Part shown: positions 1 through 7,001 of the stretch, piece by piece
How the letters are laid out: each line of letters starts with the position of its first letter
Numbering within the stretch: the first letter of the stretch is position 1
Assembly (NCBI GenBank): GCA_900764955.1
Contig: CAAFPY010000020.1
Span: 1 to 13,672, forward strand
Source of the DNA: an uncultured Collinsella sp.
GTDB lineage: Bacteria; Actinomycetota; Coriobacteriia; Coriobacteriales; Coriobacteriaceae
DNA length: 13,672 nucleotides
Direction: 5' to 3'
Notes under the pieces: model-generated
Seen by the model: only the letters and a program-made list of their open reading frames with translations
What the model was told of the DNA's origin: nothing
Databases searched by the model: none
Program-made: the position numbers and the translations under genes

Positions 1-1560
1 ACGCTCGACAACGGTCGCGTCTACCTGGACGAGGCCCTGGCCGCGCTTGCCGAGGGTGCTGTCCTTCCGGGCGACGTTGCCTTTAAGCTGCACGACACCT
101 TTGGTTTCCCCATCGACCTGACCGTCGAGATCGCCGGCACCGCTGGCCACGACGTCGACATGGACGGCTTCACCGCCTGCATGGAGGACCAGAAGGCCCG
201 CGCCCGCGCCAATGCCAAGGGCGACGCCTGGGGCAGCTTCAACGACGTGTGGGTCGAACTTTCCGACAAGGTCGCCGCGACTGAGTTCGACGGCTATGAC
301 AACGATGCGATCGTAGGCGCCAAGGTTGTTGCCATCGTGCGCAACGTCGAGTCCGTCGAGTCCGCTGCCGCCGGCGAGGACGTCGAGGTCGTGCTCGACC
401 GCACCCCGTTCTACGCCGAGATGGGTGGCCAGCAGGGCGATGCCGGCGAGCTTTTCGCCGAGGGCGTTGCGCTGACCGTTTCCGATACCAAGAACCACAA
501 TGGCCTGTATGCTCACGTCGCCCACGTTGCCGAGGGCACATTGACCGTCGGTGCTACCGTGACCGCCGCGCTCGACGCCGAGCGCCGTGGTTTCCTGCGC
601 CGCAACCACACCGCCACCCACCTGCTCGACGCTGCGCTTAAGCAGGTCCTGGGCGAGCATGTCTCCCAGGCTGGCTCGCTGGTGACGCCCGAGCACCTGC
701 GCTTTGACTTCACGCACTTCGAGGCCCTGTCCTCCGAGCAGCTCAAGGCTGTCGAGGACCTGGTTAACCAGCAGATCTTCGCCTCCAAGCCGGTCGTGAC
801 CCGCGTCATGGGCATCGACGAGGCCAAGGCCGCCGGTGCTGTCGCCCTGTTTGGCGAGAAGTATGGCGACGTCGTCCGCGTTGTCTCCGTGGGCGCCGAG
901 GACCAGCCGTTCTCCCGTGAGCTCTGCGGTGGCACCCATGCCGCCAACACCGCCGAGATCGGCCTGTTCAAGATCATTTCCGAGTCCTCTACGGGCTCCA
1001 ACGTCCGCCGTATTGAGGCCGTGACCTCTAAGGGTGCTCTCGACTACATGGCCGACCGTCTGGCGCTCGTCGACGCCGCCGCTGCTGCGCTCAAGTGCCG
1101 CGTGGATGAGGTTCCCGCCCGCGTGGAGAACCTGCAGGCCGAGCTGCGCGAGACTTCCAACAAGCTCAAGAAGGCACTGACCGGTGGCTCCTCCGACGCT
1201 ATCTCCAGCGCCATCGAGGGCGCCGTCGAGCTCGACGGCTACAAGCTCGTCGTCGCTGAGCTCCAGGGCCTTGAGGCTGCCGACCTGCGCAACGTCTGGG
1301 ATACCGTGCACCAGAAGGTCGCCGGTCCTGTCGCCTGCGTCGTCGCCAGCGTGACCGAGAAGGGCACCCCGGCCCTGCTCGCCGCCGGCTCCGATGACGC
1401 CGTCAAGGCCGGTTTCCACGCCGGTAACGTGATCAAGCAGATCGCGGGCCTGGTCGACGGTCGCGGTGGCGGCCGTCCCAACATGGCCCAGGCCGGTGGC
1501 AAGAACGCCGCCGGCATCGCCGATGCCCTCGCGGCCGCTAAGACCGCGCTCGGCGCCTAA
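1..1560 (+). CDS. alaS: Alanyl-tRNA synthetase, C-terminal part (5' end cut by window edge)
   Basis: Charges tRNA-Ala with alanine in the cytoplasm and hydrolyses mischarged Ser/Gly-tRNA-Ala. The frame is open from base 1, so the first ATG inside the window (160) is not the start. About 519 residues are present; the family is about 870-880, so the aminoacylation core is mostly missing. The early segment KLHDTFGFPIDLT (from about base 88) is typical of the end of the class II catalytic region. The editing domain follows, with zinc-binding motif HTATH (window codons 203-207) and CGGTH (309-313). The C-terminal DHHA1/C-Ala domain ends with the glycine-rich GRGGGRPNMAQAGG stretch (about 487-500). 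No frameshift is visible. ruvX starts 17 bases after the stop, and alaS-ruvX-mltG order is common in actinobacteria and relatives. Identification is very secure. Confidence 0.97.
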   Translation, partial: TLDNGRVYLDEALAALAEGAVLPGDVAFKLHDTFGFPIDLTVEIAGTAGHDVDMDGFTACMEDQKARARANAKGDAWGSFNDVWVELSDKVAATEFDGYDNDAIVGAKVVAIVRNVESVESAAAGEDVEVVLDRTPFYAEMGGQQGDAGELFAEGVALTVSDTKNHNGLYAHVAHVAEGTLTVGATVTAALDAERRGFLRRNHTATHLLDAALKQVLGEHVSQAGSLVTPEHLRFDFTHFEALSSEQLKAVEDLVNQQIFASKPVVTRVMGIDEAKAAGAVALFGEKYGDVVRVVSVGAEDQPFSRELCGGTHAANTAEIGLFKIISESSTGSNVRRIEAVTSKGALDYMADRLALVDAAAAALKCRVDEVPARVENLQAELRETSNKLKKALTGGSSDAISSAIEGAVELDGYKLVVAELQGLEAADLRNVWDTVHQKVAGPVACVVASVTEKGTPALLAAGSDDAVKAGFHAGNVIKQIAGLVDGRGGGRPNMAQAGGKNAAGIADALAAAKTALGA

Positions 1561-1577
1561 GAATCTAGGTAGTCGCT

Positions 1578-2006
1578 GTGGTCGCGCTTGCGCTGGACAT
1601 AGGGGAGACCAGGATCGGCATCGCCGTCTCGAGTCGTGATGGCAAGATGGCGATGCCTGTCAAGGTGCTCCCGGCTGCAGAGGTCACCGGTATGGCCAAG
1701 ACGTTCCGCTACCTGGTTGAGGACTATGAGCCCGATATCCTGGTAAGTGGGCGTCCCCTGACCATGGCCGGTGAGCCCGGTCCCCAGGCCGAGCGCGTTG
1801 CCGCTGTTGCGCAAAAGATTGCCGACGAGCTCGATCTTCCGTTGGAGTTTGAGGACGAGCGCCTGTCCTCGCAAGAGGCAAAGCGTATCCTGCGCGAGCA
1901 GGGCCTCAACGAAAAGCAGATGAGGGGCAAGATTGACATGATTGCCGCCAGCCTGTTTTTGCAGACGTGGCTTGATCGTAAAAACGAGGAGGTTTCGCAT
2001 GCCTAG
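1578..2006 (+). CDS. ruvX: RuvX/YqgF-family RNase H-fold nuclease (putative Holliday junction resolvase)
   Basis: 142-residue RNase H-like protein. The family is linked to 16S rRNA 5'-end maturation (YqgF) and has been proposed as an alternative Holliday junction resolvase. The frame begins with GTG at 1578, so the start residue is Met by initiation. The sequence LALDIGETRIGIAVS places catalytic Asp7 at the usual distance from the N-terminus, which supports this start; an AGG lies 8 bases upstream. Other expected acidic residues are present: FEDERLSS (Asp93-Glu94) and KIDMIAAS (Asp120). The segment GRPLTMAGEPGPQAERV matches the family's conserved G-PL-M-G--GPQA-- loop, with Arg in place of the common Leu. 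The last 8 bases overlap the start of mltG. Length is typical. Which in vivo role it has cannot be read from sequence. Confidence 0.93.
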   Translation: MVALALDIGETRIGIAVSSRDGKMAMPVKVLPAAEVTGMAKTFRYLVEDYEPDILVSGRPLTMAGEPGPQAERVAAVAQKIADELDLPLEFEDERLSSQEAKRILREQGLNEKQMRGKIDMIAASLFLQTWLDRKNEEVSHA

Positions 2007-3432
2007 CGCTTCCGATCCGCGCCAGCCGAATTGTACACGTCAGTCGGCGTCGCGCCCTGCCCAGCCTGGCCAGCGTCCGGCACAGCCGACCCAGCGCGCA
2101 GCTCAGTCTGCCGCGCGCCCGGTGCAGTCCTCCTCTCGTTCGGCCCAACCTGTTCAACGGACGGGTCAGCAGCCTTCTGCTCGTTCGGTTCAGTATCCGG
2201 CTTCTCACGCGGCTCAGCAGCCCACTGCTCGTTCGGCTCAGCCTGCAGGCGGTGCTCGCTTTAAGCAACAGGCACCTACCCAGCGAACGCAGGCCCCCCA
2301 ATCGCATTCGCATCACGCTCGCGGGTCGCATGGCGTTGCTCCGGCGACTCGCTCGAGCTACAACACGCATGCTCGTCGCGGTGCTCAAAAGAAGAGTTCT
2401 CCGGTTCCTATGATCATCGGCGTTGTGGTGGCCGTAATCGCGCTTGCTACTATCGCTTTCTTTGTCGTACCTGCCGTTAAGGGCTTCTTTGCCGGTGAGG
2501 ATGCGAAAGTCGCTGCTGGCCAGCAAGTTACGGTGACCATTCCCGACGGTGCTTCGGGCGATACGATCGCCTCGATTCTCTCCGAGAACCATATCGTCGA
2601 AAATCCCAAGGATTACTACGCGGCGGTGAAAAAGCTTAACGCCGATATGTCGCTTAAGCCTGGCACCTACTCGTTCACCACACTCATGGATGCGACCAAG
2701 GTTGTTCAGCAGCTCATGGAAGGCCCCAACGCGGGCTCCAATGCGCTGACTATCCCTGAGGGTCTGACAGTCGATCAAGTCGCCGACCGCGTGGCCCAGG
2801 CCTACGACAGCATCTCTAAGGAAGACTTCCTCAACCAGGCTAAGGCCTCCAACTACGTGGACGACTATAGCTTCCTTAAGGGCGCCGCCAACGACTCGCT
2901 CGAGGGTTTCTTGTTCCCCAAGACCTATTCGTTGGGTGATTCGCCGACGGCCGATGACGTGATTCGTGCCATGCTCGATCAGTTTAAGACTGAGTACATG
3001 TCGCTTGACTTTGCGAGCTGCGAAGCCAAGATCAAGGAGCGCTACGGTGTGGAGATGTCCGACTACGACATCGTTAACTTGGCCTCTATCGTTGAGCGCG
3101 AGGGCCTCAACGCCGATCAACGTGCGCACGTGGCCTCGGTCTTCTACAACCGCCTTGCCGGCAAGCTCGACGGTCTGCGCTATCTCAACAGCGATGCGAC
3201 CATGATGTATGTCACCGGTGGCGAGGTTACCGCCGACGACCTGCAGAGCGATAGCCCGTATAACACCTATAAGCACGAGGGCCTGCCACCCACGCCCATC
3301 TGCTCTCCGTCGCTCGAGGCACTCAAGGCCACGCTTGAGCCGACCGACTCCGATGACCTGTATTTCTACATTACGCAGGACGAGGAGTACTTCTCGCAAA
3401 CCTACGAAGAGCATCAACAGTCTTGGAATTAG
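1999..3432 (+). CDS. mltG: Endolytic murein transglycosylase MltG (YceG family) with long N-terminal tail
   Basis: Inner-membrane lytic transglycosylase that cuts nascent glycan strands and so ends peptidoglycan elongation. The start at 1999 is chosen over the in-frame ATG at 1942 because a strong GAGGAGG (1986-1992) sits 6 bases upstream; it overlaps ruvX by 8 bases. The 477-residue product has three parts. Residues 1-134 are a low-complexity, Gln/Pro/Ser/Ala/Arg-rich cytoplasmic tail with imperfect repeats. Residues about 136-160 form one membrane helix (IIGVVVAVIALATIAFFVV). An extracellular YceG domain follows. The motif ASIVEREG holds the presumed catalytic Glu366 (E218 in the E. coli enzyme), followed by the conserved VFYNRL and the C-terminal YFSQTYEEHQQSW. 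The tail makes the protein longer than the roughly 340-residue E. coli form. Long cytoplasmic tails are also known in actinobacterial homologues. Confidence 0.95.
   Translation: MPSASDPRQPNCTRQSASRPAQPGQRPAQPTQRAAQSAARPVQSSSRSAQPVQRTGQQPSARSVQYPASHAAQQPTARSAQPAGGARFKQQAPTQRTQAPQSHSHHARGSHGVAPATRSSYNTHARRGAQKKSSPVPMIIGVVVAVIALATIAFFVVPAVKGFFAGEDAKVAAGQQVTVTIPDGASGDTIASILSENHIVENPKDYYAAVKKLNADMSLKPGTYSFTTLMDATKVVQQLMEGPNAGSNALTIPEGLTVDQVADRVAQAYDSISKEDFLNQAKASNYVDDYSFLKGAANDSLEGFLFPKTYSLGDSPTADDVIRAMLDQFKTEYMSLDFASCEAKIKERYGVEMSDYDIVNLASIVEREGLNADQRAHVASVFYNRLAGKLDGLRYLNSDATMMYVTGGEVTADDLQSDSPYNTYKHEGLPPTPICSPSLEALKATLEPTDSDDLYFYITQDEEYFSQTYEEHQQSWN
2131..2245 (+). repeat. Imperfect 45-48 bp in-frame repeats in the mltG tail
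   Basis: The 9-mer CTCGTTCGG recurs at 2135, 2180 and 2228, that is, 45 and 48 bases apart (15 and 16 codons). The last two copies share a longer match (CTGCTCGTTCGG-TCAG) with one difference. They encode SSRSAQP, SARSVQY and TARSAQP units in the Gln/Ser/Pro-rich cytoplasmic tail. Spacing by whole codons suggests growth by in-frame duplication. Confidence 0.6.
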
Positions 3433-3433
3433 C

Positions 3434-3931
3434 ATGAGGATTTTTAGCCCCAAACGATACGTTGCCTCGGTCGATCGCATTGACCTTGATACCCTGTGGG
3501 CCGACGGCAAACGCGCCATTCTGCTCGATCGCGATAACACTCTGGTGCCGCGCGACACCGAGCAGGTTCCCGCTGCGGTTTCCGCTTGGCTCGACGCCGC
3601 CCGCGCCAAAGGCTTTAAGCTGTGCATGGTGTCCAACAACTGGCATCGCGATCAGGTCATGAGCTCTGCACGCGAGCTGGGACTCGAGGCCATCAGCCAC
3701 GCCATGAAGCCCGCCCCGTTTGCCTTGAAGGCGGGTCTTAAGCGCCTCGGCGCCACGGCAGACGAGGCGGTGCTGATCGGCGATCAGCTGTACACGGACG
3801 TGTGGAGCGGTAATTTTGCCGGCGTTGACACTATTCTGGTCAAGCCGCAGGCAACCCAGGACCTGTGGTACACGCAGATCTTCCGTATCTTTGAGCGCCG
3901 GGCCCTGCGCGACCTTCCCTGCGAGGAATAG
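3434..3931 (+). CDS. YqeG family HAD IIIA-type phosphatase
   Basis: 165-residue HAD-superfamily phosphatase of the YqeG type, a cytoplasmic family of uncertain substrate. The start at 3434, one base after the mltG stop, is chosen because MRIFSPKRYV matches the usual YqeG N-terminus; the frame stays open upstream to 3209 but that part is shadow sequence inside mltG. HAD motif I is LLDRDNTLV (nucleophile Asp32, acid/base Asp34), motif II is VSNN (Ser67), the motif III Lys is in MKPAPF (Lys92), and motif IV is IGDQLYTD (Asp117, Asp122). All catalytic positions are present, so the enzyme should be active. The upstream Shine-Dalgarno is weak (GGA near 3426), so coupling to mltG translation is likely. 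It sits where aroE is found in mycobacterial versions of this cluster. In Bacillus yqeG also lies close to aroE. Confidence 0.9.
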   Translation: MRIFSPKRYVASVDRIDLDTLWADGKRAILLDRDNTLVPRDTEQVPAAVSAWLDAARAKGFKLCMVSNNWHRDQVMSSARELGLEAISHAMKPAPFALKAGLKRLGATADEAVLIGDQLYTDVWSGNFAGVDTILVKPQATQDLWYTQIFRIFERRALRDLPCEE

Positions 3932-3939
3932 GTTTCGCC

Positions 3940-4473
3940 ATGTCTCAGCACATCAAACACGGCTGCGACCATATCTTCTTTATCGGCTTTTTGGGCGCGG
4001 GCAAATCGACGCTCGCGCGCAACGTCGGCACTATGTTCAAGCGGCGTTTTATCGATACCGATCGTTTGGTTGTGCGTCGATGCGGCAAGTCGGTGACCGA
4101 GATATTTGAGACCGAGGGCGAGGATCGTTTTCGCGAGCTCGAGACCTCGGCACTCCGTTCGCTTCAAAGCGAGCGCAGCCTGCTGGTATCGTGCGGGGGC
4201 GGCATCGTCGAGACGCCGGTGAACATTGAGCTGATGCACGAGATGGGTACATGCGTGTACCTCGAAGGCGACTTTGAGGACTCGTTGCGCCAGATTCGTC
4301 GCTCCGATACCCGGCCCGATTTCCGCTCGCCCGAGCACGCTGCGCGCTTGTTTGAGCATCGCCGTCCGCTGTATCGCCAGGCGGCCGATATTACCCTTGA
4401 TATTCGCAACAAGTCCTTCGAGGACGTTTCCTACCTTTGTGCCGAGATGCTTTTGGAGCGTGGACTGCTATGA
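3940..4473 (+). CDS. aroK: Shikimate kinase
   Basis: Phosphorylates shikimate at O3 with ATP, the fifth step of chorismate synthesis, in the cytoplasm. The 177 residues contain the P-loop GFLGAGKST (16-24), the shikimate-binding FIDTD (Asp39, Asp41), an Arg in GEDRFRELE (Arg65), the CGGG loop (85-88), a lid Arg in DTRPDF (Arg125) and the C-terminal HRRPLY with the substrate-binding Arg (141/142). By alignment in mind, every residue known to touch shikimate is kept, so this looks like a working kinase, unlike the next gene. The start ATG follows GAGGAATAGG by a few bases and lies 8 bases after the YqeG stop. Its TGA stop overlaps the next ATG (ATGA), so the two genes are translationally coupled. 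aroC, aroE and aroQ, neighbours in related genomes, are absent here. Confidence 0.93.
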   Translation: MSQHIKHGCDHIFFIGFLGAGKSTLARNVGTMFKRRFIDTDRLVVRRCGKSVTEIFETEGEDRFRELETSALRSLQSERSLLVSCGGGIVETPVNIELMHEMGTCVYLEGDFEDSLRQIRRSDTRPDFRSPEHAARLFEHRRPLYRQAADITLDIRNKSFEDVSYLCAEMLLERGLL

Positions 4474-5579
4474 TTCGCCGTCAACTTATCAATTTCCAAA
4501 ACCGCAGTGTCGATGTCCGCGTCGGATTGGGGGCGTTCGAGGAGCTGTCGCGCATGTTTGCCTCGGCTGTGGGCAAGCCTAAGCGTGCGATGGTGGTTTG
4601 GAACGACGCCACATCCGAGCGTTTTGGCGAGGTTGTCGAACATGCACTTGTTGACGCCGGTTTTGCCGTGTCGTCGCTCGTCCTCGAGGTTTCGCCTGCC
4701 GGTGCTACGCTCGCCGATGCCGATACCGTCTTTGGCGCGCTGTCGGCTAACGGCATTACCTGCGATGATCTCGTTGTCGCTGTCGGCGACACGGCGACCT
4801 GCTCGGTTGTTTGCTGGTGCGCCAATCAGTGGTGCGGTCGCACCGAGTGCGCCTTGCTGCCGACGACGTTCGACGCCATGCTCACGGTCGCGACGACCAT
4901 GAAGCCGCTTGTCGCCTCGTCGGCGCATGCGCTTCCCGCTATCGCGTTCCGTCCCGAGCCGGGCTTGGTCGTGTGTGACCTCGACCTTGTACGCGAGGCG
5001 GACCCCGAGGACCTCAAGCTCGGCTATGCGGTACTTGTTGGCACCATGCTTTCGAGCAGCAAGTCCCGCTGGAATCAGTTTACCGAGACCATTCCCGAGA
5101 TTCTCGCGGGCGAGGAGGTCGCGCTCGTCAATGCCGTTCAGTGGTCTCAGACTGCCCGCAAGGACGTACTGATGGCCACGAACCCGAGCGCCCGCCATGC
5201 GCTCGATTTTGGCAAGATGGGGGAGCGTACCCTGCGCGCCTGCTTGGGCGATGCCGCGTCGCAGGTCCCTTCCTACCAGCTGTTGTCCGAGGGCATGCGC
5301 TTTGAGGCACGCCTAGCACATGATGCCTGTGACTTTGATATCGATTACGTCTTTGAGGTCGATGACTGCCTGGAGGACTTTGGTATCGAGGAGCTCGCCT
5401 TCGATCTGGAGCCTGCCGCATATATCGAGGAGTTCCGCAGGCAGCAGTTTGCCCGCTCGAACCGTAGTATGTTGCCGCTGCCCGCGGCACTCGGCGCCAT
5501 TCGTCTAACGAGCGTTGAGGACGAGGTCCTCGACCGCCATGCTCACGCCTACTTGGCTTCTCGCAAAGAACTTCTCTAG
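4470..5579 (+). CDS. Degenerate 3-dehydroquinate synthase (AroB) homologue lacking NAD- and zinc-binding residues
   Basis: 369 residues, the normal AroB length, and in the usual aroK-aroB position with an ATGA overlap. The fold-level match is clear: DDLVVAVG (about 99-106) and LLPTT (129-133) align with the AroB DLVVALGGG and VPTT segments, Lys145 falls near the conserved Lys of GGKT, and DFGKMGERT (246-254) aligns with NFGHTLGHA. Key residues are gone, however. The GGGxxGDxxGF NAD loop is replaced by a Cys-rich stretch (Cys111, 115, 117, 122, 127). The zinc-ligand Glu of the AEVIKYG segment aligns with VLVG-type sequence, the GHTxGH His positions are Lys249 and Arg253, and the HGEAV His has no counterpart (SEGMRFEA). 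The frame is intact and no other frame restores the motifs, so this is not a simple frameshift. Dehydroquinate synthesis is unlikely; the actual role is unknown. It could be a pseudoenzyme, or a neofunctionalised sugar-phosphate-cyclase-fold protein. Confidence 0.82.
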   Translation: MIRRQLINFQNRSVDVRVGLGAFEELSRMFASAVGKPKRAMVVWNDATSERFGEVVEHALVDAGFAVSSLVLEVSPAGATLADADTVFGALSANGITCDDLVVAVGDTATCSVVCWCANQWCGRTECALLPTTFDAMLTVATTMKPLVASSAHALPAIAFRPEPGLVVCDLDLVREADPEDLKLGYAVLVGTMLSSSKSRWNQFTETIPEILAGEEVALVNAVQWSQTARKDVLMATNPSARHALDFGKMGERTLRACLGDAASQVPSYQLLSEGMRFEARLAHDACDFDIDYVFEVDDCLEDFGIEELAFDLEPAAYIEEFRRQQFARSNRSMLPLPAALGAIRLTSVEDEVLDRHAHAYLASRKELL

Positions 5580-5585
5580 GATTTA

Positions 5586-5614
5586 TTGACATACATCGTC
5601 TTTCGTATCATGTT
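5586..5614 (+). promoter_or_regulatory. Possible promoter for pepP
   Basis: A perfect TTGACA lies at 5586-5591, 6 bases after the aroB-like stop. A -10 at the ideal 17-base spacing is poor (CATGTT, 5609-5614); the better TATCAT (5606-5611) is only 14 bases away. Plausible but not certain. Transcription from here would begin at the structured leader that follows. Confidence 0.4.
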
Positions 5615-5616
5615 GA

Positions 5617-5679
5617 GGGGCGGGTTTCCAACCGGTTGCGAATCGCGCGCGATTCCATCTTTCGATCGAGGCCCGTCCC
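5617..5679 (+). promoter_or_regulatory. Palindrome-rich structured leader upstream of pepP
   Basis: An outer pair, GGGGCGGG (5617-5624) with CCCGTCCC (5672-5679), makes eight base pairs including one G-U. Inside it lie a perfect 16-bp palindrome GAATCGCGCGCGATTC (5640-5655) and two perfect 8-bp palindromes, AACCGGTT (5630-5637) and TCGATCGA (5662-5669). The outer right arm is followed by GCTTTT. It may be an operator for a dimeric regulator, an attenuator-like RNA, or the terminator of the upstream aro genes. I match it to no known riboswitch. Confidence 0.45.
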
Positions 5680-5711
5680 GCTTTTATGAGGACAACAAGA
5701 AAGGAATCTGC

Positions 5712-6842
5712 ATGTTAGAGTTTGCTGCCGGCCCTGCCGGTCGTATCGAGCGTGTCCGTGTCCTGATGGCTGAGCGCGGCTACGACGCTATCGTGGTTCG
5801 TGACGAGGCCAATCTTCGTTGGCTTACGGGCGTGAAGGGCGTCTTTGATTACACCTTCGAGTTCCCGCACGCGGCGTTTATTACGGCTGACCAGTGCCTG
5901 TTCCATACCGACTCGCGCTACCTCAACAGCTTTGAGGAGAACACGCCCGCCGGCAGCCCCTGGGTCTACGACATGGACGAGGGCACCATCCCCGGTTGGG
6001 TCGCCGGCAAGATCGCGGCCAACAAGTGCCGCGTCTGCGCTGTCGAGGACGACATGCAGATCAACTTCTACCAGGGTATTCAGCGTGGCCTGGAGGATCG
6101 TTCTATAGCCTGCATGCTGCCGCTGATGCATGACGACATTCGCAAGATGCGCGCCATCAAGGACGCCGAGGAGATCGAGCTCATGCGCCATGCGCAGTCG
6201 ATCACCGACGCCGCCTTCCAGCATATGCTCGGCTTTATTAAGCCCGGTATGACCGAGAAGCAGGTTCGCAACGAGCTCGAGAACTTTATGTTCGCCAACG
6301 GCGCCGACAGCCTGGCCTTCGGCTCTATCGTGGCGAGCGGCCCCAATACCGCCAACCCGCATGCCGTCCCCAGTGATCGCGTGATCGAGAAGGGCGACTT
6401 CGTCCTCATGGATTACGGCGCGGGCTACTGCGATTATCGTTCCGACATGACGCGCACCGTCGTGATGGGCGAGCCCACCCAGGAGCAGCTCGACTTGTAC
6501 GCGCTCGTACGCCGCACCCACGAGGAGTGCGTCGCCGCTATCCATCCGGGCGTCGAGGGCAACGACATTTTCAAGCTTTCCAAGAAGATCATCGGCGATG
6601 CCGGCTATGGCGATTACTACAACCATGGTCTGGGCCACGGCGTCGGTATCGACATCCACGAGCTGCCCAACTTCAACCGCAGCAAGATTATCATCGAGGT
6701 CGGCTCGGTTATCACCATGGAGCCCGGCGTCTACCTGCCCGGCGTGGGCGGCGTGCGTCTGGAGGACTACGGCGTGGTCACCGAGAACGGCTACGAGCCC
6801 TTCACCAAGACGCCGCATGACCTTCACGTCATCGATTGCTAG
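5712..6842 (+). CDS. pepP: M24 family aminopeptidase (Xaa-Pro aminopeptidase / prolidase-like)
   Basis: 376-residue cytoplasmic metallopeptidase that removes N-terminal residues before proline or splits Xaa-Pro dipeptides. The start at 5712 is set by AAGGA (5701-5705), 6 bases upstream; the frame is open back to an ATG at 5586 but that would run through the promoter and leader. The N-terminal creatinase-type domain (1 to about 130) contains MAERGYDAIVVRDEANLRWLTG. The C-terminal pita-bread domain has all five metal ligands: Asp234 (MDYGAG), Asp245 (SDMTRT), His309 (HGLGHGVG), Glu337 (TMEPGVY) and Glu351 (GVRLEDYG). The typical HELP follows His309. It should be active. A strong terminator follows. 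pepQ/pepP directly before efp is a conserved actinobacterial arrangement. Symbol is by family; pepQ would be equally defensible. Confidence 0.92.
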   Translation: MLEFAAGPAGRIERVRVLMAERGYDAIVVRDEANLRWLTGVKGVFDYTFEFPHAAFITADQCLFHTDSRYLNSFEENTPAGSPWVYDMDEGTIPGWVAGKIAANKCRVCAVEDDMQINFYQGIQRGLEDRSIACMLPLMHDDIRKMRAIKDAEEIELMRHAQSITDAAFQHMLGFIKPGMTEKQVRNELENFMFANGADSLAFGSIVASGPNTANPHAVPSDRVIEKGDFVLMDYGAGYCDYRSDMTRTVVMGEPTQEQLDLYALVRRTHEECVAAIHPGVEGNDIFKLSKKIIGDAGYGDYYNHGLGHGVGIDIHELPNFNRSKIIIEVGSVITMEPGVYLPGVGGVRLEDYGVVTENGYEPFTKTPHDLHVIDC

Positions 6843-6864
6843 CTCATTTCGATAGATTTTTGGG

Positions 6865-6909
6865 GCGGGACGTCCGGATCGATTCGGACGCCCCGCGTTC
6901 TCTTTTTAT
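6865..6909 (+). terminator. Rho-independent terminator after pepP
   Basis: Left arm GCGGGACGTCCG (6865-6876), loop GATCGATT, right arm CGGACGCCCCGC (6885-6896). The stem is 12 positions with one A-C mismatch, followed by a T-rich tail (GTTCTCTTTTTAT). It separates the pepP unit from efp. Confidence 0.88.
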
Positions 6910-6938
6910 GCGCTCGCTGCAGGCGCCGTCTGCAAGTG

Positions 6939-6944
6939 TATAAT
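6939..6944 (+). promoter_or_regulatory. -10 element of probable efp promoter
   Basis: A perfect TATAAT lies 58 bases before the efp start and just after the pepP terminator. No good -35 is seen at 16-18 bases (the 17-base position reads GCTGCA). It probably drives the efp-asp23-nusB-xseB-tlyA-nadK-recN block. Confidence 0.6.
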
Positions 6945-7001
6945 TTCGGTCGTATGTAATTTGGACGCCTGTGCGTTCTGCCCATAAGAAGAAAGGTCGC
7001 T

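Noticed and set aside
3209..3433. N-terminal extension of the YqeG frame inside mltG
   Set aside because: The added 75 residues are Arg/Ser/Pro-rich shadow sequence of mltG; the family N-terminus fits the ATG at 3434.
1906..3639. Long minus-strand open frame (577 codons) opposite mltG and the YqeG gene
   Set aside because: It is antisense to two secure genes, with low-complexity Arg/Leu/Ser-rich sequence and no recognisable domain; GC-rich codon use commonly leaves such frames open.
4470..5579. Frameshift or sequencing error as cause of the missing AroB motifs
   Set aside because: The frame is continuous at the family length, other family segments align on both sides of the changed regions, and no GGGxxGD or GHTxGH is found in the other two frames.
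5586..5711. Longer pepP start at 5586
   Set aside because: The 42 added residues run through the promoter-like TTGACA and the palindromic leader, are unlike the family, and the strong ribosome binding site is at 5701-5705.
5715..6827. Minus-strand open frame of 370 codons opposite pepP
   Set aside because: It mirrors the pepP reading frame almost exactly, is rich in Val/Ala/His/Asp as expected for a reverse-complement shadow, and has no ribosome binding site or domain.
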